64,000 nucleotides of DNA from Syncephalis fuscata (GCA_025786725.1 JAHLTZ010000012.1:496001-560000), one strand, 5' to 3'; shown: positions 29,601 through 43,265, counted from the first letter of the stretch. Program-made: numbers and translations. Notes: a model not told the origin generated them from the letters alone.

Positions 29601-32146
29601 TAGCACAAGTATAACAAGTCGAATTGATAGTTGATGGGCCGTATTAATGCGTTGTACTAATGCAGCAACCACTGTCGATTCAACAAGACGAGATGCACGC
29701 TGTGACGGTAGAATATCCATACCCGATGGTAATGGGCCTTGAATAACGCGTAGTAGCTGTTCAATAGCCTTGGGTAACTGATGACAGCCGCGAATAAGAC
29801 CGAATAAACGGTATTGGCAATGAGAAGATAGTCGTTCACGGGTCATCTCATAGATATCAAAGCCTGACATGTCAAGTGGTTCATTGGTAGCTGTAATGAG
29901 CATTACACGCAGTTCTTCTTCTACATAGCGTAGCATTTCATCGCCCATATCTTCTTGGAGTGACATGATAGCCTCGAGTAGACTTGTCACATCTTCTCGG
30001 CCAGTTTGTTCGATCATTGAAGGGAAATGCTCTTTAAATGTGTCTGCTGGCAGAAATGATAATGCGGCCAGATCGTATTGTTCATCGACATGATGCCATA
30101 GCAGTTCAAGTTCACTGCATCGACGTATAAAGGAAAGTGCTCGTTTACGTAGTGTACAGACCATACCTAAGGATGAATCAACAAATAGACCCATAGGTTG
30201 TCGCGTAGCTTCACGTAATTGTAAACAAATAGTTAAAAAGCGGTACCATTCCTTCTTTACTGTCTCGGAGAATTCATCGAGTAGTAAGGCACCGGTTGGC
30301 TCGTAGACTGGTAGTGTTAGACGACGAGATACGGCATTAGTTACACGCTCTACCAATAGTGCCTCATTGACTGGCTGATTATCTTTACGATCCAATGATG
30401 TACGATCTGCTGATCGGCTTTCATATCGGTCAAGTGCCTTTTCAATAATAGCATAGGAGAATCGATTTGGGAAGAAAATATGCTGTAAATATAGCTGAGA
30501 AACAGCTTCAGGCTGCGCTTCAACCATTGAATTAAGTTGATTTAGATCGAATAAATCAGGCAACTCAGTAGCTACTGAGAACCATCGGTCGCCGTATAGT
30601 CCACGATAAATAGACGATATTTTGGTATCAGTTTGTACACTTGTGATAAGTGTGGTTGAGTCGGTCATTTGCTGGTCATCCTTTTCGGTCATTTCGTATT
30701 CCACTTCATGTGTAGTGCTGGTTATTGTTGGTAGAGCAAGAAAGGTAAATCGAATATCAACTTGTTGTTGCTGTTGTTGCCACAATGTCCATAGTCGCAA
30801 TATATGGCTTGCTGTCTGGCTACTTGAATCCATAATATACTCACAAGCAATATCTAATAGACCAAATGTATCGCCACCGCCATTGGCTACTGAAAATGTC
30901 CAAGGCGATGGATGCGTGTAAACCTTACAGAGTTGATCCAAATGACCTGATTGATCCAGTTGGCCTCTTAGTACAGTGAATACTTGTTCATGATCATTAG
31001 GAACATAGGCCAGTAAATGGAATGTTGGTGAGTTAATAGCAGAAGCAAATGGCACATCATCCAATAGCCAGATACAGCGACGTGGTTGATCTGGTAATAA
31101 CGATGGCGTAGCTGTAGCGGCAATTCGATGATTTTCTAATTGATTTGGGTCATGTTGTAAAAGTGGTTTGGACCAAATGCATTTACGACGTGTCAATGAC
31201 CAGGCCCTTAAATAGCCATCTCGACATATACCAAAGATGAAGGTATCACGATCAAATGTATAAGTAGTCATACTAACTACTTGTTCAGGTGTTGAAGATG
31301 CCTCATAAACCGGCATGCCATCCATATTATCTGATGATGACACGCCTGATGTTCCTCGTTTAAAGGCATGTGATATCATACGTGCTGGTGCTACTAGCAT
31401 TTGTGCTAATAAAGATTCAGGATTAAATATTGTCTCCACCACTAGTTAAATACACAGATTAATTAATTAACTAAGCATTACTATTTAATTTACTTACCGC
31501 CCTGATTTGTAAATCCATTAGCATCAATTGAACGTGGTTTTAAACTTTTTGGTAATTCAATTGAAAATAGTGATCCGTCAGTACAGGCAACAACGATTGT
31601 ATTGGCATTAATACTCTTCATCATTACTGGTGCACATTCGCCGGTTAGCGATTGCATACGGTAGATACAGATATCCACTGCATCAAGAGATTGTATTTGA
31701 AATAGCTGTGGCTGGTGGAAACTTAATCGAACTACTGTGCCGGTTACTAGCAGTAATAGACAGTGTAAACGACGCGTTGTTATATCTTCAAACCAACTAA
31801 CACTAGGCAGAATAGCCGATGGAAATCGAAAACGAATTGGTGCTGTCGCTTGTGTCGTATCACCGCCTGATGGCAGTTCAGCGGCACTACGGTCATGGCC
31901 TAGCAATAATCGACTAACCTCAAGTACTTGGTTATTCTGGATGACACGCCATTCAACACAAGTGTCATGTTCAGCCTCCAATTTATAGAGTGAGCCAGCT
32001 AGCGGCGGCGCCGAACGGGTCTGATAAAGAAACGGCGGCTGTGGTTCATAGTCAAACACGGCTTGTTCTACAATAGTCCCGTCGTTAGGCCGATACGTTG
32101 TTGACGGCACCAGCGTCTCTTTAAACCATAGATCTTTTGTCGACAT
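26688..32146 (-). CDS. NUP160: Nucleoporin NUP160/NUP120-like, Y-complex
   Basis: NUP160 (Nup120 in yeast) sits in the short arm of the Y-shaped nuclear pore scaffold. Exon 1 is 31498-32146 (start MSTKDLWFKETLVPS). Exon 2 is a very long 28964-31441. At least six short exons follow down to the stop at 26688-26690. The N-terminal beta-propeller contains FDRDTFIFGICRDGYLRAWS, then LTRRKCIWSKPLL, resembling the family's C-R-D-x-x-L-R-x-W-S-L-x-x-x-x-C. The rest is a helical solenoid with LFEKKAHYEFAADFYRLALK. Total length is about 1300 aa. No frame break is seen over this long coding stretch. The assignment rests on the propeller motif, length and fold order, so another propeller-solenoid protein is possible. 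Confidence 0.74.
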
Positions 32147-32703
32147 CAATATAGGTGCTGTGTATAGAGTAGTAGTAGCAGTAGTAGCAGTAGTAGGTCA
32201 GGTTGATTGACTGTACAATCACGGCAACACTAGCAACAAGCTGTGCTATCAACAAACTATCGACTAATCGGTCAATAGGTAGGCTATTGTACGGATCGTG
32301 TCAATAACCAACAAACAAAAAGACCAAACGAATACCCACTTTAATAGTCAGTAAAACCAAAGCTGCTTTAAAACAATAATAACAATGATAACAACAACTT
32401 CATTAAAGCGCGCCCGATCTAAAACTTCAAAAATCAAAAACTGGATCATTTTCTCTCAATGTCTGTGACGGTGGTTCCTTTAGCGACCTTACTAGACACC
32501 AAGTGTTCAAACGCTATTCGGTCTATTTCCCTCATCTTTTTTTACGCAAAGCATTGTCTCGTTTACCAACCATTGTTGTTATTGTTGTTGTCTTATTGTT
32601 GTTGTTGTTGTTGCCGGCCCTATCGCTCCATTTACCTCTTAGTCTCTTACTGCCACCAAACACTTATCATTTCTAGTGACCACTTCTTTCTTCATTGTTT
32701 ACC

Positions 32704-33952
32704 ATGTCTATCATTTATGCTCTTGTAGCCCGTAGTGCTACTATTCTGGCCGAACACACTTCATCCAGCGGCAATTTTACTACTGGTACACATTTGCTGT
32801 CAATATTGACACTGCACACTATATAGATAGATTACTTATAGCTATTCTTTACTTTTGTAGTGACACAACATATTCTCGAAAAGATTCCCGATGAGGATTC
32901 TAAGCTAACTTACGTCTATGATCGGTAAGATTCTTGGCAAAACCAACGAGTATATATATAGTCATAATAACTGTTTGTTGTTGCCACTAGTTATTTGTTC
33001 CATCATATTAGTCAGGATGGCATTGTATATATGTGTATGGCCGACGATGCCTTTGGTAAGCCTATACAAGCATATAAGGGGCGAGTAACAGACTGATACC
33101 GCTATAATGGTAACATAGGCCGCCGTATTCCATTCGCCTTTCTCGAAGACTTGAAAACAAGATTTACCGCCCTGTATAATACTAAACAGATAGATTCGGC
33201 TATTGCCTATGGCATGAATGAATTCTCTAAAACTATTGCTGAGAGAATGGTAAGTCTTGTCCCATTGATAGAATCTAAGATCATCTTGGATCAGATGACT
33301 CGAGGCTTGGAGTGATACTAATAAATGATACGTGTGTGTGTATTAATTAGGACTTTTATTCCAATAGCCCGAATGCCGATCAATTCCGTCAATTGCAAGG
33401 TAACATCAATCAAGTCAAGGATGTAATGGTGCAGAATATTGGTAGGCTATTTGTATATCTATATAGTATAGTCTAACAGGTCATTTAAATAGAACGTGTA
33501 TTGGAACGAGGAGAGCGAATTGATTTGCTGGTCGATCGTACAGATCAACTCAATCAAGCAGCCTTTACATTCCGTAAAAGAAGTACTGCATTAAAGGTAA
33601 ATAGGATTAATAAAATATTAGTTAATATTAATTAATATTTAATTTATTTAATTAATTGAACAGAGGGCCATGTGGTGGAAGAATGCAAAATTAATGATGA
33701 TGCTTGCATTAGTTATTATTGTAAGTGTTGAGTATATAAATTACTAATGATGGTCACTAAGTTATTAATATTATTAATATTGCTATTTATTGCTATGCCT
33801 AGTTTTGCATTTATTTCATAGTGAGTGCGGCATGTGGATTTCCAGGTAATTAACACTAAGTTATGACAATGCATAGCTATACTATGCATGTCCTATAGAA
33901 TACACGATATTAACCATTTTATAACATTCTAGGCTGGCAAGAATGCGTTTAA
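32704..33952 (+). CDS. VAMP7-like longin R-SNARE, 9 exons
   Basis: This is a membrane-fusion SNARE of the endolysosomal/vacuolar route. Exons are 32704-32785, 32861-32924, 32991-33055, 33119-33249, 33351-33441, 33493-33596, 33664-33720, 33803-33845 and 33933-33952. The longin domain begins MSIIYALVARSATILAEH and includes YLFHHISQDGIVYMCMADD and RRIPFAFLEDLKTRF. The SNARE helix has QVKDVMVQNIERVLERGERI, with the zero-layer Arg, then DLLVDRTDQL. A C-terminal anchor follows (LMMMLALVIIFCIYFIVSAA). All nine exons join in frame. The order longin, SNARE, anchor and the sequence ERGERIDLLVD are typical of VAMP7 rather than Ykt6 or Sec22. Confidence 0.93.
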
Positions 33953-34388
33953 GTAGCTCATAATGCGAACAATTATAATGACGATTACTTTCTCTTTATT
34001 TTAATTGTTATTACTTTGATTGTGGCTATTATGGCCGATTATCGATAATACTAGTGTTATTTTTATACCAATAATCTATAATATGTTACATCATTTGTAT
34101 ATGTTTACATGTTTTGGATATACATATATATATATGTGTGTGTGTGTGTGTTTAAATGATAATACACGTTTGTTTAGTGTAAATAGTCGTATTATGTAAA
34201 AATGAATTGCGCTTCATTGGCGCAAGTATAAAAGCAAAATACATCGTGACGACGAATTGCAATCAAACAGCAGTTAATACATAGAATAACGATAACAATA
34301 TATTATCAATTATTCCTATACTATTGCACTAATAGTGATCACAAATCAAAATGAAATGATGTGGTACTGTTGTTATAAGGATGGGAGT

Positions 34389-34390
<2 letters not shown>

Positions 34391-34421
<31 letters not shown>
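34391..34421. repeat. GT dinucleotide microsatellite
   Basis: Uninterrupted (GT)15 plus one base in the spacer between VAMP7 and CNOT9. Length is probably polymorphic. Confidence 0.95.
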
Positions 34422-34422
<1 letters not shown>

Positions 34423-34506
34423 ATAGTAACTAAGTGAAGGGGGAGAGGCAGATGATTAAAAAGATGGATGTGTAGGAGTGAATATTATAGTACTAGAACT
34501 AGTAAA

Positions 34507-35917
34507 TTAAGAAGCAGTCACCACATTATCTGACAAGTTCACTAGTAGTTGGGCCAAGCATCGCTTTGTTGGTCCATCGTCTTTAAGTGCTTCCGAGAAA
34601 CTGGCATCTCTCAATGCCTCAGGTAGACATTGGCGTAGTGCTTCACGGGCCCGTGGATTATCGGATAGTCGTAAATAGCAGCGTATTATATGTTTTAGCA
34701 AACGGACAGCCTGTGTCTCCACAATAGCCATGACCATGTTGTTTAATACAGTAGTGACTGCATAGAAACGTTCGTACGTTTGACAGATGTAGGAAAGGCC
34801 AACATCGTCCATAAGAATCTTTTGAATAATAAAAATAGCCACTGTTTTAGACAACTCGCTGCCTGTCTCCATAATTCTTAAGCAAAGCGGAATAATCTCC
34901 GTTGAAAGCAAGAATTGGATCACTTCAGGATTATCGTTCTAGTAGATAATATAGCCGTTAATATTAACTAGACTATTCACATAGATAGTCTACCTTAACC
35001 AAAGCACCAATGACCCCTAGACTTGTTAATCTTAAATATTCAAATGGTTTAGGCTTGTAGGTAGAGTTGAGGAATGGATAGAGATACAACGGAATATGTG
35101 CTATGGCAGTTGGTAAGTATAGTTCTATACAATACTAATTAACGGATGTCTACCATTTAATAAAAGGCTACGGGTTTCATTGTGACTGGCTACACACTGC
35201 AGTAAAGCAAGTGCATTGCAGACACGATTGGATACGACGGTAGTGAAAGCATCTGGAGTAAGGACGGGATAAACGCTGGTAATTTCTTGTAGTAAAATGG
35301 CCATAACACCTAGTAGCATAGATGATAAGTAATAGTATAGAGATATTATGGAAACGTATTAGTATATAGTTACCATAAGCATGCCAGAGAATCAGGGCAA
35401 GATCGTCAAACTGTTCTCGCTTCTTTGAGAGTTCCAATAAGGCTTGTTCTCGTAGTGCAGGATTGGCCAAGTCCAGAATTAGTTGGTAGATCTTTTCTTC
35501 GTCAGCTTGGGGAATGCGTACTTGATAAAGTCCGCCAAATCCATAGGCACCTGCATTGGCAGTGTTATTAGTATTGGCAGTAGCAGCAGTAGCAGCAGTA
35601 GCAGTAGCAGCGATATTGTTATTGTTGCCATTGTTGCTAGCTGCTGTAGCCGAGGTGCCAGCATTATTCATAGGACCAATATTAGTAGAACCCAAACTAC
35701 TGGCATAGCTGAATGCATCAGTGCCTGTACCTCCTACACTAGGCTGTTGCTGTTGCTGCTGCTGCTGTTGTAGGCCGCGATAGTTAAGCGAATGGGCAGC
35801 GGTACCGCCAGGCAAATTGGCATTATTATTGCCACTGCCCGATAAAAGCGGATTAGATTGCAGCTGCAGAAACTGCTGTAGCTGGGAATTAGCCTGATGC
35901 AAGGAATGCATATTCAT
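34507..35917 (-). CDS. CAF40: CCR4-NOT subunit CNOT9 / Caf40 (Rcd1), 4 exons
   Basis: CNOT9 is an armadillo-repeat subunit of the CCR4-NOT deadenylase that binds tryptophan-containing RNA regulators and NOT1. Exons are 35374-35917, 35154-35309, 34994-35100 and 34507-34938, 1239 nt in total, giving 412 aa. The N-terminal 150 residues are low complexity: a Gln run (about 35745-35770), Asn runs, and Ala/Thr repeats. The conserved core then reads [62 protein letters not shown] and [19 protein letters not shown]. The in-frame ATG at 35917 ([12 protein letters not shown]) was chosen because the upstream frame has no other sensible start. The first intron is phase 1. The frame is intact. Confidence 0.95.
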
Positions 35918-35977
35918 AGTCAAGGAGAAGTGTAGATCTAAGAGTGGTATCAAACACGGCCAAGGCTGTGAATGCAA

Positions 35978-36701
35978 GCGTAGACAATAGAGAAAGGACC
36001 GTTGAAAGTAGGGCGGCTGAATTAGCCAATCGGGCCGTCAATATATTTGATGACCGATCGCTGTAAGAAGATAGCCAAATACGATGCCCAACGGAATGCT
36101 AAGCCACTGATCGTATGACAGGAGAGGAGACGGGGAAAGACAGATAGTTGAAAACAAAAGGTATAGAAACACGCTTACTAAGTTAAGTAGTTAAAGTAGA
36201 CGAGAAGCAAGAGGAATAGTGCTATATTATGTAGTTGTGTGGACATGCAATATAGACATGTGAACAGAGCAACCACTACTGATAACTATTTGTAACAGTG
36301 GCCACTGTTTAACAGTCAGTGTTATTGTAACAACAGCACCTTTTCTACAAATCTATAGCAACTAGTAAAATATTTACAAGTTGTATATTCATTATTAATA
36401 AATATAAAAATAGACTAAAACACTACAAATAATCATCACTGGTATTTTCATCATATAGCTATGCATATGACGGTTTAGCATGAACTAATTATGACATTTT
36501 TCTTTACATAATACCAGTGTTGCTTATAGATATGACACAGAGCTTGATACAATAATATGCATGTCTTATACATGTTTAAAACCAATGTCTCAAGCTATCT
36601 ATATAAATAAGTGTTTATATACAGTTACAGTTCATTACACTTATTGATCTTATTTTTATTGTAACTTTAAACGAACCAACAACAACAAACAACCAACCAA
36701 T
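35978..36701. other. Intergenic region between CNOT9 and HSP20
   Basis: No gene is seen. TCTATATAAATAAG at about 36598-36611 is a good TATA element about 100 nt upstream of the HSP20 ATG. The rest should hold the CNOT9 5' leader and promoter. Confidence 0.45.
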
Positions 36702-37174
36702 ATGGCACTCTGGGCACGCGGTATGGGTCGGGATCCAATGGACTCGATGGACACAGCACTTGGCCGGGCTTTCCACGACTTTTGGACCAACCCAAGCAGT
36801 ATGATGCGTCGTGGCGCAGGCGATATGATGGGTGGCGACTCTGAAATGCGTAGCTGGTGTCCGGCCATCGATGTTTGCGACGAGCCTAACCGAATGGTGG
36901 TGCACGCCGAACTACCCGGTGTTAAGAAGCAGGATATTAAACTCGAGCTTCACGATGATAATATCCAAATCTGTGGTGAAACAAAATACCAGGCCGAATA
37001 CAATCGTGAAATATGCAGTGCTCGGAACGACGCTACGGCAAATTCACTCGAACCATTCCATTGCCCAAGAACGTGGATGGCAACCATGCGAAGGCCAAAT
37101 TCGAGGATGGCATTCTATGCCTCGAAATGCCTAAAAAGACGGAAGAGCATCCAAAAAAGATTGCCATCTCGTAA
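36702..37174 (+). CDS. Small heat-shock protein of the HSP20/alpha-crystallin family
   Basis: This is an ATP-independent holdase chaperone that oligomerises and binds unfolding proteins. The N-terminus MALWARGMGRDPMDSMD is followed by a Met/Gly-rich arm. The alpha-crystallin domain starts around CPAIDVCDEPNRMVVHAELP and includes GVKKQDIKLELHDDNIQI. After EYNRE the frame breaks at the AAA run 37009-37011. One more A there restores SERRYGKFTRTIPLP and FEDGILCLEMPKK, ending with KKIAIS at 37172-37174, which holds the C-terminal I-x-I motif. Corrected length is about 157 aa, normal for the family. No introns. A TATA box lies about 100 nt upstream. I did not find a clean run of heat-shock elements. 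Confidence 0.93.
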
Positions 37175-37442
37175 TCATCTGATTTGATGCATTAGCAGTG
37201 TGTGCAAGCGTACATTATTGCCGATGGCTTGATGTTTGTAAATAAACGCGCACACGTGTAATAATTGATAATTGTAATTGTGTAATAACAAATATTTAAA
37301 TGAAAATTTTAATTGAATTAATGTTATCACGTTTACTCCTCACCGATTCTTTCTTGCAATATTATTTTTGGGTCACCATTTCTCTGTCTATCATAGCCTG
37401 TTGTACTATTGACGCACTGCAAGCTATTGCTACTAGGTGGTC

Positions 37443-39347
37443 ATGAACGATAAATACGAGCTACTTGAGCCTATTGGGCAGGGCTCATTTGGTGTGATTC
37501 GTAAGATTCGTCGCAAATCAGATAACAAGGTAAGCTAGAGCTTGTATATTGAATAGCCGACATACTATGTATAACACTATGCTTTCAGCTATTTGTACGC
37601 AAAGAAATCAATTATGGCCGCATGTCAGACAAAGAGCGACGACAAATGGTCAACGAAGTCAACATTCTTAATAAGCTTCGACACCCCAATATTGTACGGT
37701 ATCATGAACGTCAAATAGATCAGGACCTGCGCTGCATTTACATTGTTATGGAATACTGTTCAGGCGGTGATCTAGCAGCAGTTATAAAGTACTACAAGGG
37801 CAGAAAGTAACTAAGTAGATATAATAGTAATGACGCTATGTTAACAGTAGTGTAATAGCATGCAAATACCCGAAGAGACCATTTGGCAAGTATTGGCTCA
37901 AATACTATTTGCTCTTCATGAATGTCACCAAGGAAGAGTAATTAAGAATCAGACAGATGGATCAGAATCTCGTGTTATTATTCTACATCGAGATCTTAAG
38001 CCAGATAACAGTATGTTGTAATTAATCATATATAAATGAGTATCTAATTAGTATGTATTTATTTATAGTTTTCTTGGATGAACAGCACAACGTAAAATTG
38101 GGTGATTTTGGACTTTCTCGTGCTATGGAAGCAGCATCTGAAAAGTTTGCACAAACATTTCTTGGTGTAAGTTTAGTGGATGACATTAAATTATTTGCTA
38201 ATAATTTGGATGTAAACTATAGACTCCATATTACATGTCACCGGTAAATAGCAGTATAAATTACACGCATATTTACTAACACTACCCAGGAAATTGTTTC
38301 AGGATCTGTTTATGACGCAAAAACAGATATATGGTCACTAGGCTGTATTATTTATGAGATGTGTGCTTTACAGTGAGTATTGGAATTAATTATCAATTGT
38401 ATTATGGTTGACGGGACTAGTCCTCCATTTCCAGCTACTAATCTACAAGAGCTTAATCAAAAGATCCGATCTGGCATTGTTTCAAAACTTGCCAACATTT
38501 ATTCGCGTGAACTAAATGATTTTATTATGGCAATGCTTAAAGTAAATGTACGTATAGACGATTTAACACAAAAGGCGGCTTATTAATTGCTTATAATCGA
38601 TACCAGCCTGAGTTGCGGCCTGCTACATCTGACTGTTTGGAACATCCACGACTTCGCTGTTTTGTACGGGAAGCTGAGGTGCAACGCTTGTAAGTAGCAG
38701 TTAATACATCATGGTTATAATAAAACAATCGACTTTTCATATTAATATTTATAAAAATAAATAGGCAAGAGAAACTAAAAGCACAAGAAAATGAATTAAA
38801 TATACGTGAAATGTCTCTTAAATCAAGAGAAGAGGCAGTGACAGCGCGTGAAGAGCAATTGAATGCGCTGAAAGCCGAACTTCAATCGCGTCGAGAAGAA
38901 CTTGAATTACGTAAAGAGGTCAATGCACGACAAGAAGAGGCACTGCGTCGACAGGCGGAACAACTTGTGCAACGAGAACGAAAGATTTGTAAGTGTCTAA
39001 ATTATATAGATAAATAGATAGATAAATAACCATTTACTTATGTTTCAACCTTTTTATTAGATACAAATGTTGGCTCGAGACGAGCCGATGCGCCATACAG
39101 CAAGGCCATGCGCCCAACAAAGCGCGGGTAAGTAAAGTGTTTTACCAATATATAAAATTAAATACTTTTTAGAACACTAATACCGGAAGCAAAAGATTTG
39201 GCAGCAAGCGAGGAAATCATACGGCCAGTACACAATCGTCCCCATCCTAACCGTTCCTTGCCTACACTATTGCCTACAACAGCCGACTTGTATTCTGAAG
39301 ACGATTATCCATCTCCATTTATTCAAAGAACAAAGAAATATTGTTAA
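37443..39347 (+). CDS. NIMA-related serine/threonine kinase (NEK2/KIN3 type)
   Basis: This is a mitotic/ciliary kinase of the NIMA family. Exon 1 reads MNDKYELLEPIGQGSFG, with a Gly-rich loop. The following exons give FVRKEINYGRMSDKERRQMV, LRHPNIVRYHERQIDQDL, YIVMEYCSGGDLAAVI, ILHRDLKPDN (catalytic loop), VKLGDFGLSRA, TPYYMSP in a tiny exon (about 38223-38243), and DIWSLGCIIYEMCAL. After the kinase domain (about 270 aa) comes a charged heptad-like coiled coil (about 38760-38990), as in NEK2, then a basic tail ending TKKY-C. The combination YG-x-M in the N-lobe, the Cys-Ser-Gly-Gly-Asp-Leu segment and the C-terminal coiled coil places it with NEK2. Exon joins in the C-lobe near 38540-38610 are uncertain. 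Confidence 0.93.
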
Positions 39348-39688
39348 TTTGAATTGCTAGATTATCTAATAATAATAATAATAACTTATGTATTTTCCGC
39401 TTTAACACACACAATTATTAAAGATAGTAGTAAATACAATCTTTTTTTAATTCAAGTTAATATAAAATATAGCATCAGTTTTGGTAACTACTAATCCATT
39501 CTTATAATAGATGTGAATTATAAATAACAAAAGAATCACTAATGTGTTATAGATTTAATTAATATGATTATAATTAAACAGGTACAATGACCATAAATGT
39601 TAATGATTTACAAACAATGGCCAAATTAATGTGTATCCTTATTTAGTTCTTCCTTATCTCTGTTACTGCATCTATCGTTACTAAACAT

Positions 39689-42585
39689 ATGAATTTGTCA
39701 AAGAAAACATTTCTCAATACTGCTGCATCCAGTTATGGCTACAGCAATACTATTGACCACATAAGAGAAAGGGAATTTGCACGGTTAAAAGGTACTAATT
39801 ACAAAAGTAACCAATGTGCTGACTAACCGTTAATAATATATATGTCATTTAAAGATACGGTTTATTTGGACCATACAGGCACAACATTATATCCAGCATC
39901 AACTATTAACGCATTTTCTGAAAACTTAACTAATCATATCTATGGCAATCCACATTCTCGACATCCTAGCTCTGAGCTAACAGCTCGTATAGTCGACCAA
40001 ACTCGTTTAAGGGTGTTATCGATGTGTAAAGCCGACCCAAGCCAGTATAGTGTTATTTTCACGACCAATGCCACGGCTGCACTTAAGCTATGCTGGGAGA
40101 TGTGTCCACTTGAGGCAGAGGATCATAGTGAATTTTACTATCTTTGCGAAAGTCATACATCTGTAGTGGGACTGCGTGCACTGTCTGAACTAATGAAGAT
40201 TAAGGCTCAATCGATTGAAGCATCAAGTGTAGAGTCGCTTTTGTCATCTGAACCATCAATTTGTGCAAATGATGCTGAAAACTCAAAAGAAAGTTATTCG
40301 CTATTTGTTTATCCGGCACAGTGTAACTATTCTGGTGAGCGATTTCCCTGGAAATGGTCAGCACTTGCCCGCAACTATAATAAACAACAACAATGTCGAC
40401 ATCGCCGACAATGGCTTGTAGCTGTTGATGCATCAGCCTATGCATCGACTTCACCTATAAATCTAAGTGACGCTAATACAGCACCAGATTTTATCATTCT
40501 TTCATTCTATAAAATATTTGGATTTCCTACTGGATTAGGTGCGTTGATTGTAAGGAAATCATTAATGCCTCTATTGAGAAAATCATATTTTGGCGGTGGC
40601 ACTGGTTAGTAGTTAATTAATTGGCCAATAATGATGCTTAAATACTAATAAATACAATAGCTTCGGCAGTTACTGTCGACACTCCATGGCAAGTGTTTCG
40701 TGATACGCTACATACACGCTACGAAGACGGCACAGTGAATTTTTTGGATATTATTGGATTGGGTATTGCTATGGATAAACACAAAGAGCTATACACGTCA
40801 ATGCAGGCTGTATCTGAGCACACCCATGCGCTATTTGTTTGGCTATACAAACAAATGCAACAGCTGGTACATGCTAACGGTCAGCCAGTGTGTCAGCTTT
40901 ACGTTGAACCAGACAATGCATGTAATCCGAAACAACAAGGACCAGTACTTACTTTTAATTTAATAAGAAGTGATGGTTCACCAGTTGGCTATGCTGAAGT
41001 TGAGCGTATTGCCTCGGTAAGCCGTATTCATTTGCGGACTGGAGGGTTTTGCAATCCAGGTGCAGCTCAGAAATGGCTTCGGCTAACTGACACAGATATC
41101 CGTAGTCATTTGAAGGTAGATCAGAATGGATATACGATTGAATTAAATGTAGGTAATTAATTAATAAATAATATATAGGCCGGGCATGTTTGTTGGGATG
41201 ATCAAGATATCATCGATGGACAGCTGACAGGTGCCATACGTTTATCGCTGGGTGCCATGAGTAACTATGAGGATATGGCAGCCTGGATAGAGTTTTTAGA
41301 GAAATACTACGTTGAAGATACTAACACATTAACGCGACCGCCTTTTTTTACGACATTTATCCCAAAGTCACATGGACCCACTGATATTACAGCTTCAACG
41401 CCGGCTTATTTAAGCCATTTAACAATATGTAAAGGCATGTTGATAAATAGCATTTAGTTTCTAATCCTGCTTATAGTTCCGATCAAATCATGTCAAGGCT
41501 ATTCCATTCCATCCGGCATAGATTGGCCGGTCACAGAAGAAGGTATTTTTACGATCGTGAATGGATGCTAGTCAGTAAGGAAACACAAAGGGCGCTAACT
41601 CAAAAACAGTAAGCAACAACCAATTGAATAGCACTATAGCTTAACAATAACAATGCAAGATATCCAAAAATGACAACGATTCAACCAAGAATATCACAGG
41701 ATCTACAAGAATTGGTTATTTCTGCGCCAGGTAGTTGCCAATTAATCATTTATTTGTATTGTAATTAACTAGTTAAAGATATGGACGAGCTACGCCTATC
41801 ATTAAACGAATTGAAAAAATCGTCAGAACTAACGACAGTGCGCGTATGTGGTGAAAAGTAAGCTTACTAGCATAGAATATACCATAGGGTAGGCACTTAC
41901 TATCTTGTGTATTAATAGTGTATCGGCTTGCTCGTTTAATGATCGAGTTGATTTATGGTTTTCAACGGTATTAGGATTGCCGTGTCAACTAGCCGGGAAA
42001 GTAACCACCAGATCTTGTCAATTGCCGACAGTAGCCAATGAAAAAACCAAAACGAAAATGGGCCTTACCAATGAATCTCCTTTCTTGCTAGTATCTCAAT
42101 CAAGTGTAAATTATATCATGGATCAAATAGCGTCGTCAATAGATGGGCCTTCACCTTTCGAAAATGAAAACGACTACGAAAAAGCAAGTCGATTCCGAGG
42201 TAACTTTTTAATTGAAGGATCACCGGTATTTGCTGAAGATCATTGGCATCAAATTAAAATTGGATCACTAGTATTTGAGGTAACGTTGTTAATTTTAACA
42301 AAATTATTATTTATCGATAAGATGTGGGAAATAGATTATTGGCCCATGTCGGCGATGCCATATGGTATGCATTGAACAAAAAACTGCTCGAAAAAGCTCA
42401 GAGCCTTATGCAACTTTAGCCGAATATCGTCGATTACAAGTAGCTTGCTTATTGAGTCATGTACATGTTTTAATGCAATATTATTATAGGGAAAAATTTT
42501 GTTTGGTCAACATCTTCGCTGCATCTCTAATTTGTCACCAACAAGCTGTTTACGGCTAGGCGATAAAATAGCCATACTATCTTAA
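39689..42585 (+). CDS. MOCOS: Molybdenum cofactor sulfurase (NifS-like plus MOSC), 10 exons
   Basis: MOCOS sulfurates the molybdenum cofactor of xanthine dehydrogenase and aldehyde oxidase. Exons are 39689-39791, 39855-40604, 40661-41115, 41179-41428, 41477-41608, 41660-41730, 41779-41857, 41919-42279, 42335-42439 and 42490-42585. The N-terminal aminotransferase half has TVYLDHTGTTLYP, NPHSRHPSSE, FIILSFYKIFGFPTGLGAL (PLP lysine) and RIHLRTGGFCNPGAAQK with the persulfide cysteine. The C-terminal half begins with FPIKSCQGYSIPSG and ends with a MOSC domain (IIGPCRRCHMVCIEQ, ILFGQHLRC). Exon 5 breaks frame at the T run 41546-41550; one more T gives YDREWMLVS in frame. Start 39689 gives EFARLK before the conserved TVYLDH. 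Otherwise the full-length family architecture is present. Confidence 0.95.
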
Positions 42586-43093
42586 TAACATTAATTGTTT
42601 AAGACAATGAAAATCTGTTGTGTTTTTAATATTTCAATATTTACTAAAGAAATAAATTTATTTTAATAATAAATATAAATAATAAAATTGAATACAATGC
42701 AAATGATCAAATAACCTGTTAATACTACAGATAATTTTGTTGTTATTATATTTATATTTTGTGTTTATATTTGAGTAACTATTACTGTAATTTAACTTTC
42801 TACGATAAACAATATATAATTTATATAATATATTTCTGACTAATATGAATTTTATGATGTGGTTTTTATTTAACATGACAATTTGTACCTGTTAATCACT
42901 AGACATGTACATATCATTAAAATGTTACTAACATGTATTGCTACATTAAATTAATATACCTTGTATCTAATACAGCATATCCACACAAGACTGATGTTAT
43001 GTAATTGTTTGTTATTTTTTAAATCACTAAATGCAAATCAAATGTAATTATGCACATAACATATTAATCGAATATAATTAACGAAATCATATG

Positions 43094-43099
43094 TTTATT
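43094..43099 (-). terminator. Poly(A) signal of micro-exon gene 2
   Basis: AATAAA on the minus strand in the context GTAATAAACATATG, the same position relative to the terminal exon as in the paralogue. The long open frame overlapping the terminal exon runs past this signal, which argues against that frame being coding. Confidence 0.6.
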
Positions 43100-43265
43100 A
43101 CTGGATTTTTGCATGGCTGAATAAACACAGCTAAATGCAAAATTGCCGATAATATAATAATGTCATTAATTAAGAGTTGAATAGACTGGAGCATTGGTTG
43201 GGACTCGATATGTGAATGAACTGGACTGCAGCTGACAAATGATCTTGTTTTTGCTGGATATATAC

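Noticed and set aside
30622-30921. Long plus-strand open frames inside NUP160, GAD and HSP20
   Set aside because: They are antisense shadows of genes with clear homology on the other strand or in another frame.
39842-39854. ATG at 39842 as the MOCOS start
   Set aside because: It lies inside an intron. Splicing 39791 to 39855 joins an upstream exon (MNLSKKTFL...) to the conserved TVYLDH in frame and gives the usual N-terminus.
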